This document shows, piece after piece, positions 17,551 through 26,181 of a DNA stretch of 48,974 nt. The notes beneath the pieces are model-generated. The model was given only the letters and a program-made list of their open reading frames with translations, searched no databases and was not told the DNA's origin. Source of the DNA: Candidatus Burkholderia humilis (GTDB taxonomy: Bacteria > Pseudomonadota > Gammaproteobacteria > Burkholderiales > Burkholderiaceae); NCBI GenBank assembly GCA_001184405.1, contig LFMX01000038.1, positions 1-48,974 of the forward strand. The letters run 5' to 3'. Every line of letters starts with the position of its first letter. Position 1 is the stretch's first letter. A program made the translations under genes and the position numbers.

Positions 17551-19176
17551 ATGAACAGTAACGTCTATGTGGTTAAGGCTCGTTATACGCCTCAACGCAT
17601 CCCGCAATACCGTGGCAATCCGCTCATTGAAGCTCTTCCTCCCACTGCTTCCAATGAGGAGCTCGTTGACATGTTGTTCGACCTTCCCGAATTCGAGCCG
17701 TCGCAGCGTGACTGGCTAACCGAAGAACGGCTTCAGATGGTGAGTCAGTTGTCGTCGTTCTTGCAGCCAATGGAACGGCATATACGACTTGCGCGTGCCT
17801 TCGACACACTCATTCGCTCGGGTTATGTTGGGCGTGCGCCGTCGACGCCCGAGCATGTCGCGATTTTCCAGGCCTTATATGAGGCGCTTAAAGCAGGCAG
17901 AGCTTTCAAAGAACTGTTGCAAGACATCGACGAAAAGCAGCTCTCATCATCGCTCGTTGGCATGTCGGGCACGGGTAAGACCACCGCGATTCGTCGCATC
18001 ATGCGCGGGTACCCGCGGGTGATTCATCACGAGACGCATCACATTTATCAAGTAACGTATCTGCACATTGAAGCGCCACACGATGGCATGTCGCTGAAGG
18101 GACTGGCAGGGTCGATCTTTCGTACGATCGACCGACTTGTTATGAGACGTATATGTCCGTCAAAAGCGCGTCAGGAGAGGTGCTCATGAACCACGCGGCG
18201 CGAGTGATGCACAGCCACTGTGTCGGCGTTCTCATTGTGGACGAGATTCAAAACTTGAGCCACAAAGGGACAAGTAAAGCGACGCTGATGTCGGCGTTTG
18301 TCACCGCGTCCAACCAACTCGGTGTCCCTTATCTTTTTCGTCGGAACCGACAAGGCGGTCGAGGTGCTTGGTCTGAACTATCGGCAAGGACGGCGCAGCG
18401 TGGGTCACGGCTTTCCGGAATGGCCGCTCTACTCATTGAGCGGCAAAATCAATGACGAGGAAACGTGGGGTGAGTGGGAGCAGTTCCTGCAAACCCTATG
18501 GCCGTATCAATGGATTCGGAACCCCGTTCCCCTGACGCAAGGCATGGCTGATGCCATGGAATCGTTGTGTCATCGAAACCCTGACATTGCAATCAAACTC
18601 TTCGCCTGCGTGCAATGGCGTGCGATGCTGGATGACAGTGAGACGTTCTCCGTCCATACACTGGCGAACATTCTCGAACACGAACTAGCAATCGTGAAGC
18701 CCATGATGGATGCGATGCGTAACGGCGACACCGTCGCATTGCGGAAGTACGATGACATTCCGTTGATGAACTTTACGACGCTTTTGAGTGACGTAATCAA
18801 CCGATATGAAGGACCGGTGCAACCCGGCGCCAGCTTGCGTCCCGGCGACAGCGAATTCCAAGTCGCTGTCGCGGACGTGCTGCATATCGTCGGAATTGAT
18901 GAGCAACGCACGCAGACCGTCGTGAAGCAGGTAGTAGCCGAGGGCAAGGCTGTCGGCATTGTCGCTGGTGCCAAAGCAGCCCTTGATTTGACGCAAGGTA
19001 AGCGTCCTCGTATGTCGAAGGGCAAGACAGTGCAGCACGATGTCGCGGAGGTGAACTACGCACCCGATGACTATCGCAACGCCCTGGTGTGGTCAGAAGC
19101 TGACGGCAAGTCGGTCCTCGAACACCTTGTTGCCATGGGCGCTGCGTGCGAGCTGGATCAGGCACTTGGGATTTAA
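17551..19176 (+). pseudogene. tnsC: TnsC-type AAA+ regulator, frameshifted twice
   Basis: ATG 17551 follows AGGAGAAG at 17539-17546. The first frame encodes a TnsB-interacting N-terminus (NPLIEALPPTASNEELVDML, FLQPMERHIRLARAFDTLIR) and Walker A LVGMSGTGKTTAIRRI. Near 18135 it shifts to a frame with CYETYMSVKSASGEV and Walker B VGVLIVDEIQNLSHKG. Near 18330 it shifts again to LIFFVGTDKAVEVLGLNYRQ (sensor 1), WGEWEQFLQTLWPYQW and a C-terminal region to 19176. TnsC is the ATP-dependent switch that links target selection by TniQ to the TnsAB transposase. All core AAA+ motifs can be found, but spread over three frames. Length if joined is about 540 residues, normal for the family. Confidence 0.85.
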
Positions 19177-19181
19177 CGACC

Positions 19182-20059
19182 GTGCTCCTGCCCCGCCCCT
19201 ACCCGGATGAGTTGGTCGGCAGCCTGCTCATCCGCTCTTCCCGGCGTCTGGGCCTCTCAATGGAACGGCTAGCCAAGATATCAGGGCTTGAACCTCCTCA
19301 GAGGCCGTCGTTTATTGTCCCGGCACACCTTTCTCGGTTAGGCAGCTACACGAACGTGGACCCAGAGATCCTCTTGGTCAGCCACATAGTATTCCCCTTT
19401 CTTGCGGCGATTGCTTCGCCGCAAGACATCGTTTTGCTGCGTGAAAGCGCGATGACCGGAGACGGAACATCGGTCGCCGCGTCTTACCGATCACAGTACC
19501 CCTTGCAAGCAGGGATCACGCTATTACGCCGCTTCTGTCGGGCTTGCAGAGCACGGATCAAAATGAGTTCGGGGAGAGCTATTGGCATCGAGCACACATG
19601 CTGCCGAGGGTGTTGACATGCCCTGAGCATCAGTCCCGGTTGGTAACAACGTCAGTTGCACTGTTTCATTCGACAGGCCCCGCGCAGAGTTATATGCCGG
19701 CAGACGTGAACGCTGCAGTTCCCAATTGGTGTGGCCCGCCGGCAAGTCTCAGAGAAGTTTCAAGACTGGCCACGGCCCCTCTTCTCATCGAACCCGGCGC
19801 GTGGTTCGCCTGCGCGGAGCTGTACAGGGTCGCAACCGCCAGTCGTGGTTTCGCGAATCTTGACGCACCGGGAATCCTCGGCCTGATGATCGCTGCGTGC
19901 GAAGAGCATTTTGGGAAGGAGTGTCTCACCGCATTGGATGTATCACTGACTCGACAGGTGTCGACAACGTGGCTCATGCGCCTCATTCGAGGAATGTCTC
20001 AAACAAGGCAGCAGACACTTACTCATGTTCTTCTTCGAGAGTTTCTGCACATCAAGTGA
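19182..20059 (+). pseudogene. tniQ: TniQ/TnsD-family target selection protein, frameshifted
   Basis: GTG at 19182 lies five bases after the tnsC stop. The first frame has the TniQ signature LLPRPYPDELVGSLLIRSSR and GLSMERLAKISGLEP. Near 19545 it must shift to join FCRACRA with QNEFGESYWHRAHMLPRVLT and CPEHQSRLV. Together these restore the CxxC...CxxH zinc ribbon of TniQ. The second frame continues GAWFACAELYRVATASRGF, DAPGILGLMIAACEEHF and QQTLTHVLLREFLHI, ending at 20059. TniQ proteins recognise the target, directly or through a partner, and recruit TnsC. The length of about 290 residues is short for TnsD-type proteins, so the C-terminal target-binding part is either small or lost. Confidence 0.8.
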
Positions 20060-20165
20060 TGCAGTCAGTCGATATTGCTGGTTTTTATCTTGCCCGGCTC
20101 GACGGTCCGCGCATCAAATAAAACTTTATGACGAACCTGTTGCGATCGGGATTGCTACAGTAGGT

Positions 20166-21241
20166 ATGAAAAATCTTAATACCCACCTCACGTTTGCCTG
20201 TCTCACGCCTAAGACGCGCCAGCCCTTTCTCGTATGGGCGAGCGGCATGCGCCGGCTACATTCTGATGTGTTTCCCTTCTCGCCTACAGACCCATTGCTC
20301 CCTGACCGGTGTGGCCTCACCGGCAACGTTGTCGGACGCTGCCGCTCGGGCGAAGCTAAACCCCGTGCGGGCGTACTCGAACTGACCGCAATAGTCTCAC
20401 GCGTACGACGCCGTCCGAAAACCGGGCGGAGACCTAGGCTAAGCTGGCGCAGCTTGTCTGCCGCGCTCAAGGATTGCACGTCATGTGGCTGAATGGATTT
20501 CACCGCCAAGGTGGTCGATTGGTCGCCGAAATCATCGACTTCAACTTCCAGTCGCAAAACATCGAACCTCGACTCGCACACAAGATTCGGATGCCCATCA
20601 ACGGACCGTTGACGGTTGCAATTGTTACAAACACGAGCACTTGGTCCAAATGCGAACCGACAGCATATCTTTGGGCAAGTGGTTACCAGCACTTAAATGA
20701 AACGCGACATGACATCTTCAGCTTCAAATGCGGGGCGACAACGTTTCTCGTTCCCGCGTTGCTTTTCACCCAGGCGCTGATTCCGAATCCTACTGCGGCG
20801 TTTGGCTCTCTTTACCGCCCGACGGGGCTGACGGAGATCTGTTTGCCGGTCAAAGGCGAACATGCCTACGACGTCCAACTCGTCTCCTCTGGTGTACGAC
20901 GTGACGCGCGTCCACAAGTCCCCATGCTGTACCGCTGGCTGTCCTTCTTTCCATCAGCGAAACGATGCTGGGGCTCCGTACTGCAAAGCGCAGCCAACGG
21001 GGTGTGCTCGATTTAACCACCCAGTGCCGAGATGACCATGACGCTACGAGGAAAAAGGTCAGGCCGAAAGTTTCTCGTCTCCGAGATGGAGATCCGAATG
21101 ATTCGACCGACGGAAGATGCACTTCCCTGGACAGGATTATCTGCAAGTCCTTTCCCGGTTCGTTTGCCGAGAGATCAGTTAGCGAGTGAGGTATTCGCAG
21201 CTAAACAGCCGTCGCTATGGGGACGCGTAACGACGCGCTGA
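20166..21241 (+). pseudogene. fifth gene of the Tn7-like module, possibly TnsE-like, decayed
   Basis: Downstream of tniQ, a plus-strand gene can be followed in pieces. From ATG 20166 comes MKNLNTHLTFACLTPKTRQP. From 20474 come FHRQGGRLVAEIIDFNFQ, NETRHDIFSFKCGATTFLVP, ALLFTQALIPNPTAAFGSLY and YRPTGLTEICLPVKGEHAYD, to 21016. In a third frame, GKRSGRKFLVSEMEIRMIRP reaches 21241. The central block (a short strand, then a VPxxxFTxAL helix, then LYRPxGL) recalls large proteins encoded fifth in Tn7-like clusters. TnsE occupies this position in Tn7 itself, where it directs insertion into replicating plasmid DNA. I cannot confirm TnsE homology by eye. At least two frame changes mean it is not functional as written. 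Confidence 0.4.
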
Positions 21242-21549
21242 ACGACGAACAGACAAGGACACGAGCCTTGGTACCAGTGATCTCGGCAAAACATCCGACC
21301 CTTGCCCTTGACATCTTCGACGAACGTAGTAGTCTCGAAAATACACATTAAAACTCATATATAAGATATATATAGCGAATTCGGCTAGTGCAAGGGTGGA
21401 TATCCGTGACAACTGCGTCCCGGGTTAGGCCGTAGACGACCGAGCGCTGGCTGGTGCCGTACCGGTTCGGTTGCCAGCCAGCCCTCGTGCGTCCACGACC
21501 TTCACGGATCGGTCGGCCCACGCACCCGCGGTAGCGTCGCAAGGACAAT
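21242..21549. other. A+T-rich non-coding segment after the transposition genes
   Basis: About 300 bases without a gene. The segment 21345-21375 is very A+T rich and contains TATAAGATA (21360-21368), the reverse complement of TATCTTATA at 13889-13897 on the other side of the tns genes. The second part holds a 9-base inverted repeat (21446-21454 and 21474-21482, GCTGGCTGG/CCAGCCAGC) about 70 bases before the metallophosphoesterase start. Confidence 0.4.
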
Positions 21550-22355
21550 ATGCATATTCAGCTCGCATCCGACTTGCACCTTGAGCTTCTCGCTTCGCGG
21601 TTTCCGGGTGAAACGCTGATTCGGCCAGCACACGGCGCGGATGTTCTCGTACTTGCGGGCGACATCGCATCCGGAGCGCACACTGTTGAATTGTTTGCAA
21701 ACTGGCCCGTGCCAGTGATGCTTGTTGCCGGCAATCACGAGTTCTATAACCGGGAATTTGCAACCACACTGACTCAAATGCGTGCACAGGCGAAAGGGAC
21801 TTCAGTGCGAGTACTTGAGCGAGACGTAGTGGACATCGGAGGCGTGCGTATTCTGGGATGCACGCTGTGGACCGACTATCGACTCTACGACTACGACTAT
21901 CAGTTGAGCGCAATGGATCAGGCTCGAAGGATGACCATCAGAAGATTCGCACGGGGCCCAGAATGCGTTTTCGCCCTGAGGATGCGCTGAACGAACATCA
22001 TGCGGCCTCAGCGTGGCTTAGTGAGCAACTCGCCACACCTTACGACGGAGTCTCAGTTGTGGTGACGCACCACGGCGTGCACCCAAGATCTGTGCATCCT
22101 AAATATGAGAGTCCTAGCGGACGGTTGCTCGGACCGGACGCCGACCTCCTGAACGCAGCGTATGTGAGTGATCTGTCAGAACTTGTTGAACAAGCCGACT
22201 TTTGGTTTCACGGCCATGTACACGACAGTTTTGATTACAGGGTTGGCAAATGCCGAGTGGTGACCAATCCAGCGGGGTACGCCAGAGACCGGTTCCTGGT
22301 CGCGGACATCCGACACGTGAAGCTCGAAAATCCCAACTTTCAGTTGCGTGCCTGA
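21550..22355 (+). pseudogene. calcineurin-like metallophosphoesterase, frameshifted once
   Basis: ATG 21550 follows AAGGA at 21540-21544. The first frame has the metal-binding motifs DLHLE (D8 and H10 of the product), LAGDIASG and AGNHEFYNREF. Near 21955 a shift moves the rest into another frame with VVTHHGVHPRSVHPKYE and FHGHVHDSFDY, the histidine motifs of the active site, and a normal C-terminus to 22355. Joined, about 268 residues form a complete class III-type phosphoesterase that would hydrolyse a phosphomonoester or diester; the substrate cannot be told. All five motif blocks are preserved, so one indel is the only lesion. It begins the putative cargo block after the tns genes and is followed 63 bases later by the next gene. 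Confidence 0.8.
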
Positions 22356-22418
22356 TAGACACATGCGCACAGGTGTGAGTCCCAAAGCACTGGATGAGCG
22401 GTTGAACGGAGCGACACC

Positions 22419-23540
22419 ATGAAGGTCTCGAGTCTGATCGCGAAGCTGAGCACATTCGATCCCGACGCGGAAATCCTGTTGTTGTCCGGTTGCGCTGACA
22501 TTTCCGAAGCAGTGGAGCTAATATGTGTTGAGCCACAAAGCAATTGGCGTTGCGAAGTTCACTTTCGCGACGACGGCCAGTCCAACAGCTTTCACGCGCC
22601 GCTCACCTTCGGTGCGACTCACGACTACGACCTTCAGTACGACAAGACCGTCAACGAGACGGTCGTCCTTCTCGCAGGACACACCGCGAATTTGGACTAT
22701 ATGTTTGAGGACGATTTCGCACCAGCGGTTCGCAAGCTGAGTCCTGACTGGATTGAGCGTGAAACCATACGGAAGAGCCGAAAGATGCTTGAAGACGGCA
22801 CTCTCATCTCACGCGAACTGTTGCTTCGCTTGCTGTGCACGTCCGTCGACGAGCTCAACAGCTTGGTGGCACGGGGCTGCGTCTTTGAAGTGTGCATCGA
22901 CGGGCTCCCCTACTATCCGAGCGTTTTCGCGAATCCCCGGATCAACGCTAGACGCCTTCAGTCTGTCTCGCGATTGCTGCAACCCCTTAGCGCGTCTGCA
23001 AAGCTCGATTTCTTGCTCTCTGAGTGGCAGTACCTGGACAGCCGTCGACCGATAGAAATGCTGGAAGATCTGTCGAGCTACGGGCAAGTACGTCGTTACG
23101 CAAAGGTACGGACCCAGGAGTCATCTCGAACCGCTGTAAGATTCTTCACCGGTCTTCATCAGTCGGCACCTTCAACAATAGAGCCCTTATACACCTCGAT
23201 AGCCGAGCTCGACCCGCGTCGCCCGCTCTGGTCTCGCGCTCGCGCAGCATTGAGCGAATACGGCTTCCAGTTCCCTCACTCGCCTTACCCCTGTTCAGCT
23301 CTATTCACGGTGTTTGTCGAGAAGATGTTTGAGGGTAAGGTAGGCAGCGTCCCGGAAGGCTTGGTCTGCATCCATGGCATGGGTGGCACAGAAGAAGAAT
23401 GGAGGATAGCTGCGGCGTGGCCCTACGCTGGCACCACGAGTCCCGACGAACCGTTTTCATGTGAGGGACAAGATGTTGTGTCGGTCGCCAAAGCTGCATT
23501 CGAGCACCTCAAGCGACTGACGGGAAATAACGCCTCATGA
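22419..23540 (+). CDS. 373-residue protein with an antitoxin-like (ParS/MbcA-like) central region
   Basis: ATG 22419; the gene is intact. Residues 1-35 (MKVSSLIAKLSTFDPDAEIL) match a short N-terminal module common in phage- and plasmid-encoded proteins. The middle (RELLLRLLCTSVDELNSLVA, GLPYYPSVFANPRINARRLQ, LQPLSASAKLDFLLSEWQYL, SRRPIEMLEDLSSYGQVRRY) has the layout of a DNA-binding-like region followed by the DUF2384-type domain of Xre/MbcA/ParS antitoxins. The conserved P-I-E-x-L occurs where those antitoxins contact their RES toxin. No RES toxin gene is adjacent. The C-terminal third has GLVCIHGMGGTEEEWRIAA and is unassigned. Function unknown; a regulatory role is an inference. Confidence 0.65.
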   Translation: MKVSSLIAKLSTFDPDAEILLLSGCADISEAVELICVEPQSNWRCEVHFRDDGQSNSFHAPLTFGATHDYDLQYDKTVNETVVLLAGHTANLDYMFEDDFAPAVRKLSPDWIERETIRKSRKMLEDGTLISRELLLRLLCTSVDELNSLVARGCVFEVCIDGLPYYPSVFANPRINARRLQSVSRLLQPLSASAKLDFLLSEWQYLDSRRPIEMLEDLSSYGQVRRYAKVRTQESSRTAVRFFTGLHQSAPSTIEPLYTSIAELDPRRPLWSRARAALSEYGFQFPHSPYPCSALFTVFVEKMFEGKVGSVPEGLVCIHGMGGTEEEWRIAAAWPYAGTTSPDEPFSCEGQDVVSVAKAAFEHLKRLTGNNAS

Positions 23541-23558
23541 CCTCGGCAGGGGACGAAT

Positions 23559-24106
23559 GTGGTCGTCAGCCAGACAAGCACGGAAGTAAATCCCATCCCG
23601 GCGAATCCACAAGTGCGCTCGGACACGGTCGAACTCAATGAAGCGATTTGTGCGTCCAACCGCATCACGGTAGATGTCTTCGATGGCGTCGTGCTTGATG
23701 ACACAGATGGGACAAAGCGTCTCTGCGTTCTTGAGGGAGGTGTCTATGTATTTAACGCACCGCGACTCGACGCGTTTGACGAGATCGAAGCACTTCTGCG
23801 CTTCTCCCTCGAGAAGTACGCTACACCACCACTCTCGTGTGGTTTGGGACCGCCTTTATCACGCTGCGCTCGCGACAAGAAGTCGATTTTCATGTCCGGA
23901 TTCAAGCGAGCATCGACAATGCCTATGTCTATACGACGCTACATTTCGATGACGGCTCCGTTCAGCGCGTTCGACGGCTCGCGGTAGATCCATACGGCCC
24001 CGTCATGGCTTTGATTCATCAAATCGTGTGTGTTGCAGGGGACACTTGCTCCATCGCGGAGCAATGTCAGAACGGATACGGTGCAGCGGAAAACAAGCCC
24101 TTCTGA
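23559..24106 (+). pseudogene. unknown protein, frameshifted in the middle
   Basis: GTG 23559 lies 18 bases after the previous stop, and the frame reads NRITVDVFDGVVLDDTDGTK and PRLDAFDEIEALLRFSLEKY. Near 23830 it must shift to continue with FGTAFITLRSRQEVDFHVRI, DNAYVYTTLHFDDGSVQRVR and VDPYGPVMALIHQIVC, ending at 24106. The two halves are each protein-like and fit together as a beta-rich protein of about 180 residues. The segment FHVRI...LHFDDGSVQ resembles in style FIVTIGYSDGSSVQ of the truncated gene at 25616-25908, so the two may be distant relatives. Family unknown. Confidence 0.45.
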
Positions 24107-24209
24107 ACCTTGCGATGAGCTGTTGCTGCACGTCCTACACATGTTGAGCCGCGCTCCGGAAAACGCACCCCGAAGTGGACTAGCGCACAGGCTCGGAGGA
24201 GAAGAGACA

Positions 24210-24768
24210 TTGCTGACAGGACTGCCGGGCCCGACGTTTGGCATCTCTCCACCGCGTCGCTGCGGAGGACAGGTGCTCTATTGCGACTTCGACGCGACGC
24301 TGCACCCGGGAGCCGTCTATCGGAAGAAGAAAATCGGTCTATTCCTCTTCGGCTGTCCTGGGCACTCGCTCTTTGAACACGCGCCGCTCCTTGAAACTCT
24401 GCTTGAGCCCTATCCCGACGTCTCTATTGTGCTATTAACAAATTGGGTTCAAGTCTATCGTGGAAGCATCGCTCGAGTCGCCAACTATCTCCCGCCGGGT
24501 CTGGTGGCACGCGTCGTGGGTGCAACATATCACAGTAGGATGGATAGGCAAGCGTTCACATCTGCCTCCCGCGGCGAACAGGTTTGGTCTGACGTCTTGC
24601 GGCGGCGCCCAAGTGCATGGCTTGCAATTGATGATGATGCACAGGATTGTGCCAAACTGGTGCAGACAAAATCTCGTCCAGACTCATGAGAGGTTGGGCA
24701 TCAGTGAAGCGGCAGTCCTCGATGAGTTACGCGAGAAACTCGAGAAGTACTTTGGAAGATCTGGTTGA
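24210..24768 (+). pseudogene. HAD-type phosphatase (SAK RNA-repair-like HAD), frameshifted near the 3' end
   Basis: TTG 24210 is preceded by GGAGGAGAAG (24195-24204), a strong ribosome binding site, and I prefer it to the distant upstream start at 24030. The HAD nucleophile motif is VLYCDFDATLHPG (first Asp). It is followed by LFEHAPLLETLLEPYPDVSI and VLLTNWVQVYRGSIARVANY (motif II threonine/asparagine region) and AWLAIDDD (motif III/IV acidic residues). This pattern matches the HAD domain found in Swiss-Army-Knife RNA repair proteins and in many free-standing accessory proteins. After CAKLVQT near 24665 a shift gives LVQTHERLGISEAAVLDELR and the end at 24768. The lesion is after the catalytic core, so a truncated product might still fold. 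Substrate unknown. Confidence 0.65.
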
Positions 24769-25081
24769 GCGTGACTGCACGCGAACTCGCCCTTCGCACA
24801 CGTAGCTGAGGATTGGCGATAGCGCGGGACTCTCTCGCTTCGCGAAGTCGGGCAAGGTATCGTAGGCTCGAGATTCACCTTTGAAGGCGCTTACTTGACG
24901 TCGGAAGAGCTGTCAAGCTTGACTCGGCAAATCTTTCCCCAGCTCAGTGCCCCACCAATGTGAAATTGTTCAGGGAAATCAGCAACACGCAGAAAATCTG
25001 TCTGTGGGCTATATCGTCCTACAGGAGGTAGCCCTTCCATGTCTATTATCATTGAACGCAGCAATGGGCACGGCGTATTAT

Positions 25082-25111
25082 TCCTGGCCGCATTCGCGAG
25101 TGCGGCCAGGA
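25082..25111. repeat. 11-base inverted repeat
   Basis: TCCTGGCCGCA (25082-25092) and TGCGGCCAGGA (25101-25111) are exact reverse complements around an 8-base loop. No T-run follows on either strand, so a classical terminator is unlikely. Confidence 0.6.
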
Positions 25112-25397
25112 GCCACACTCGCGCACCTTGTCCCGCCAAATGCAAGCCGTTCTACGGGACGATGTCACGATTCGGAACTGCGTGCACGTAAGCAGCGCCG
25201 CACCAACGATGACGACGCACTGCTTGTGCTCGCAAAACAAAACCTGCACGATCCGACGCGATAACGCTTGCGGGGATTTGCTGCGACAAGACGCGGCAGG
25301 CGTCATCCCCGAAAAAGAGTCCGCAATTGCAGAGTATTGGTGGATTTGCAAACTGCTTAAACACTCGCTCGCATACACCGCGATATTAAGCCTGTGT

Positions 25398-25444
25398 GTG
25401 CAGCCCGGCGCTGATGCCTTGGTGGCATCAGCGCCGGGCTGCAC
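25398..25444. repeat. perfect 21-base inverted repeat with a 5-base loop
   Basis: Bases 25398-25418 (starting GTGCAGCCCGGCGCTGATG) pair exactly with 25424-25444 around TTGGT. It is the strongest hairpin in the window. It has no adjacent T-tract and lies in non-coding DNA close to the boundary between accessory region and backbone. Terminator, recombination site and remnant of a mobile element are all possible. Confidence 0.75.
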
Positions 25445-25615
25445 GGCGGGAGGCCATGCCTACAAATTACCGGATCAAATTTCAACCCGACGAAAATTTA
25501 TCAGATGTTTAACGTATTTGTCTAAACTACCTGATATAGTAGGAAATCGAACGGCGCCTACCATATCTTGCGTCGATTGGACCAGAGCAGCCCAAAACCA
25601 GAGAGATGTGCTGCA

Positions 25616-25908
25616 GTGAGCGAAATCGAATCCTCGCCGATTGACGGACCGACCGCCGTCGTGCGCCCTGTGCACCTGATCAGTTCCGAGACTTTATATC
25701 CGGATTGCTGGGCCGACCGCAGACGCTTGAGGGGGCCTTTCTAGGCAGCTTCACAGTCGATAAAGATGGGCTTGTCCAGCTGTATCATTTGGTCGCACAG
25801 AGAGTGCAGCAGCAAAATGGTGTGCTGCCCATCCAGTTCATTGTGACGATTGGATATTCAGACGGATCGTCGGTACAACTGAACAGCCTTGATGATTTTA
25901 CGAATTAG
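25616..25908 (+). pseudogene. truncated, frameshifted 5' part of an unknown gene
   Basis: GTG 25616 opens SEIESSPIDGPTAVVRPVHL and ISSETLYPD. A shift near 25700 continues LLGRPQTLEGAFLGSFTVDK, GLVQLYHLVAQRVQQQNGVL and FIVTIGYSDGSSVQLNSLDD, ending with a stop at 25908. The style (a helix with LVQLYHLVAQRV, then a strand ending in YSDGSSVQLNSLDDF) is that of the N-terminal part of a longer protein, so the 3' part seems to have been lost. It is the last accessory-type sequence before the backbone-like TpsB gene. Function unknown. Confidence 0.4.
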
Positions 25909-26181
25909 TCGGTCGTGCAGGTTATTTCTACAGGCTTGCGTCGATGCGCTCAGTCATTTCTACGTCACTAAGTCGACGCAAGCGCAATCGATAATTGTAA
26001 GTCCGCATCGTGAATCCCTGTTGCACGAATGGTTGAGCGCTGCTGTGCAATGACCGTTCCGCATTGCGCCTACATTTCGGATGCATCGATCGAACCGTGC
26101 TGTTAGCATGAGCGGCCCGCCGTGCACATGCGGCATCGTCATTCACGGAGGAAGCGTGCTGCCCGATCATCGTGTGGACGC

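Larger units (their letters stand above)
24769..25615. other. hairpin-rich stretch with only weak ORFs
   Basis: About 850 bases. A minus-strand frame 24891-25052 (MIIDMEGLPPVGRYSPQTDF, DFPEQFHIGGALSWGKICRV) is protein-like but has no ribosome binding site. A plus-strand frame 25039-25191 of 50 codons has AGGAGG at 25023-25028, but its middle is made by the arms of a hairpin. I would not assign either as a gene with confidence. Two strong inverted repeats at 25082-25111 and 25398-25444 dominate the region. Confidence 0.35.

Noticed and set aside
25039..25191. 50-codon plus-strand ORF with an AGGAGG upstream
   Set aside because: Its middle is encoded by the arms of an 11-bp inverted repeat and the sequence is not protein-like beyond the first residues. 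Left within the gap description.
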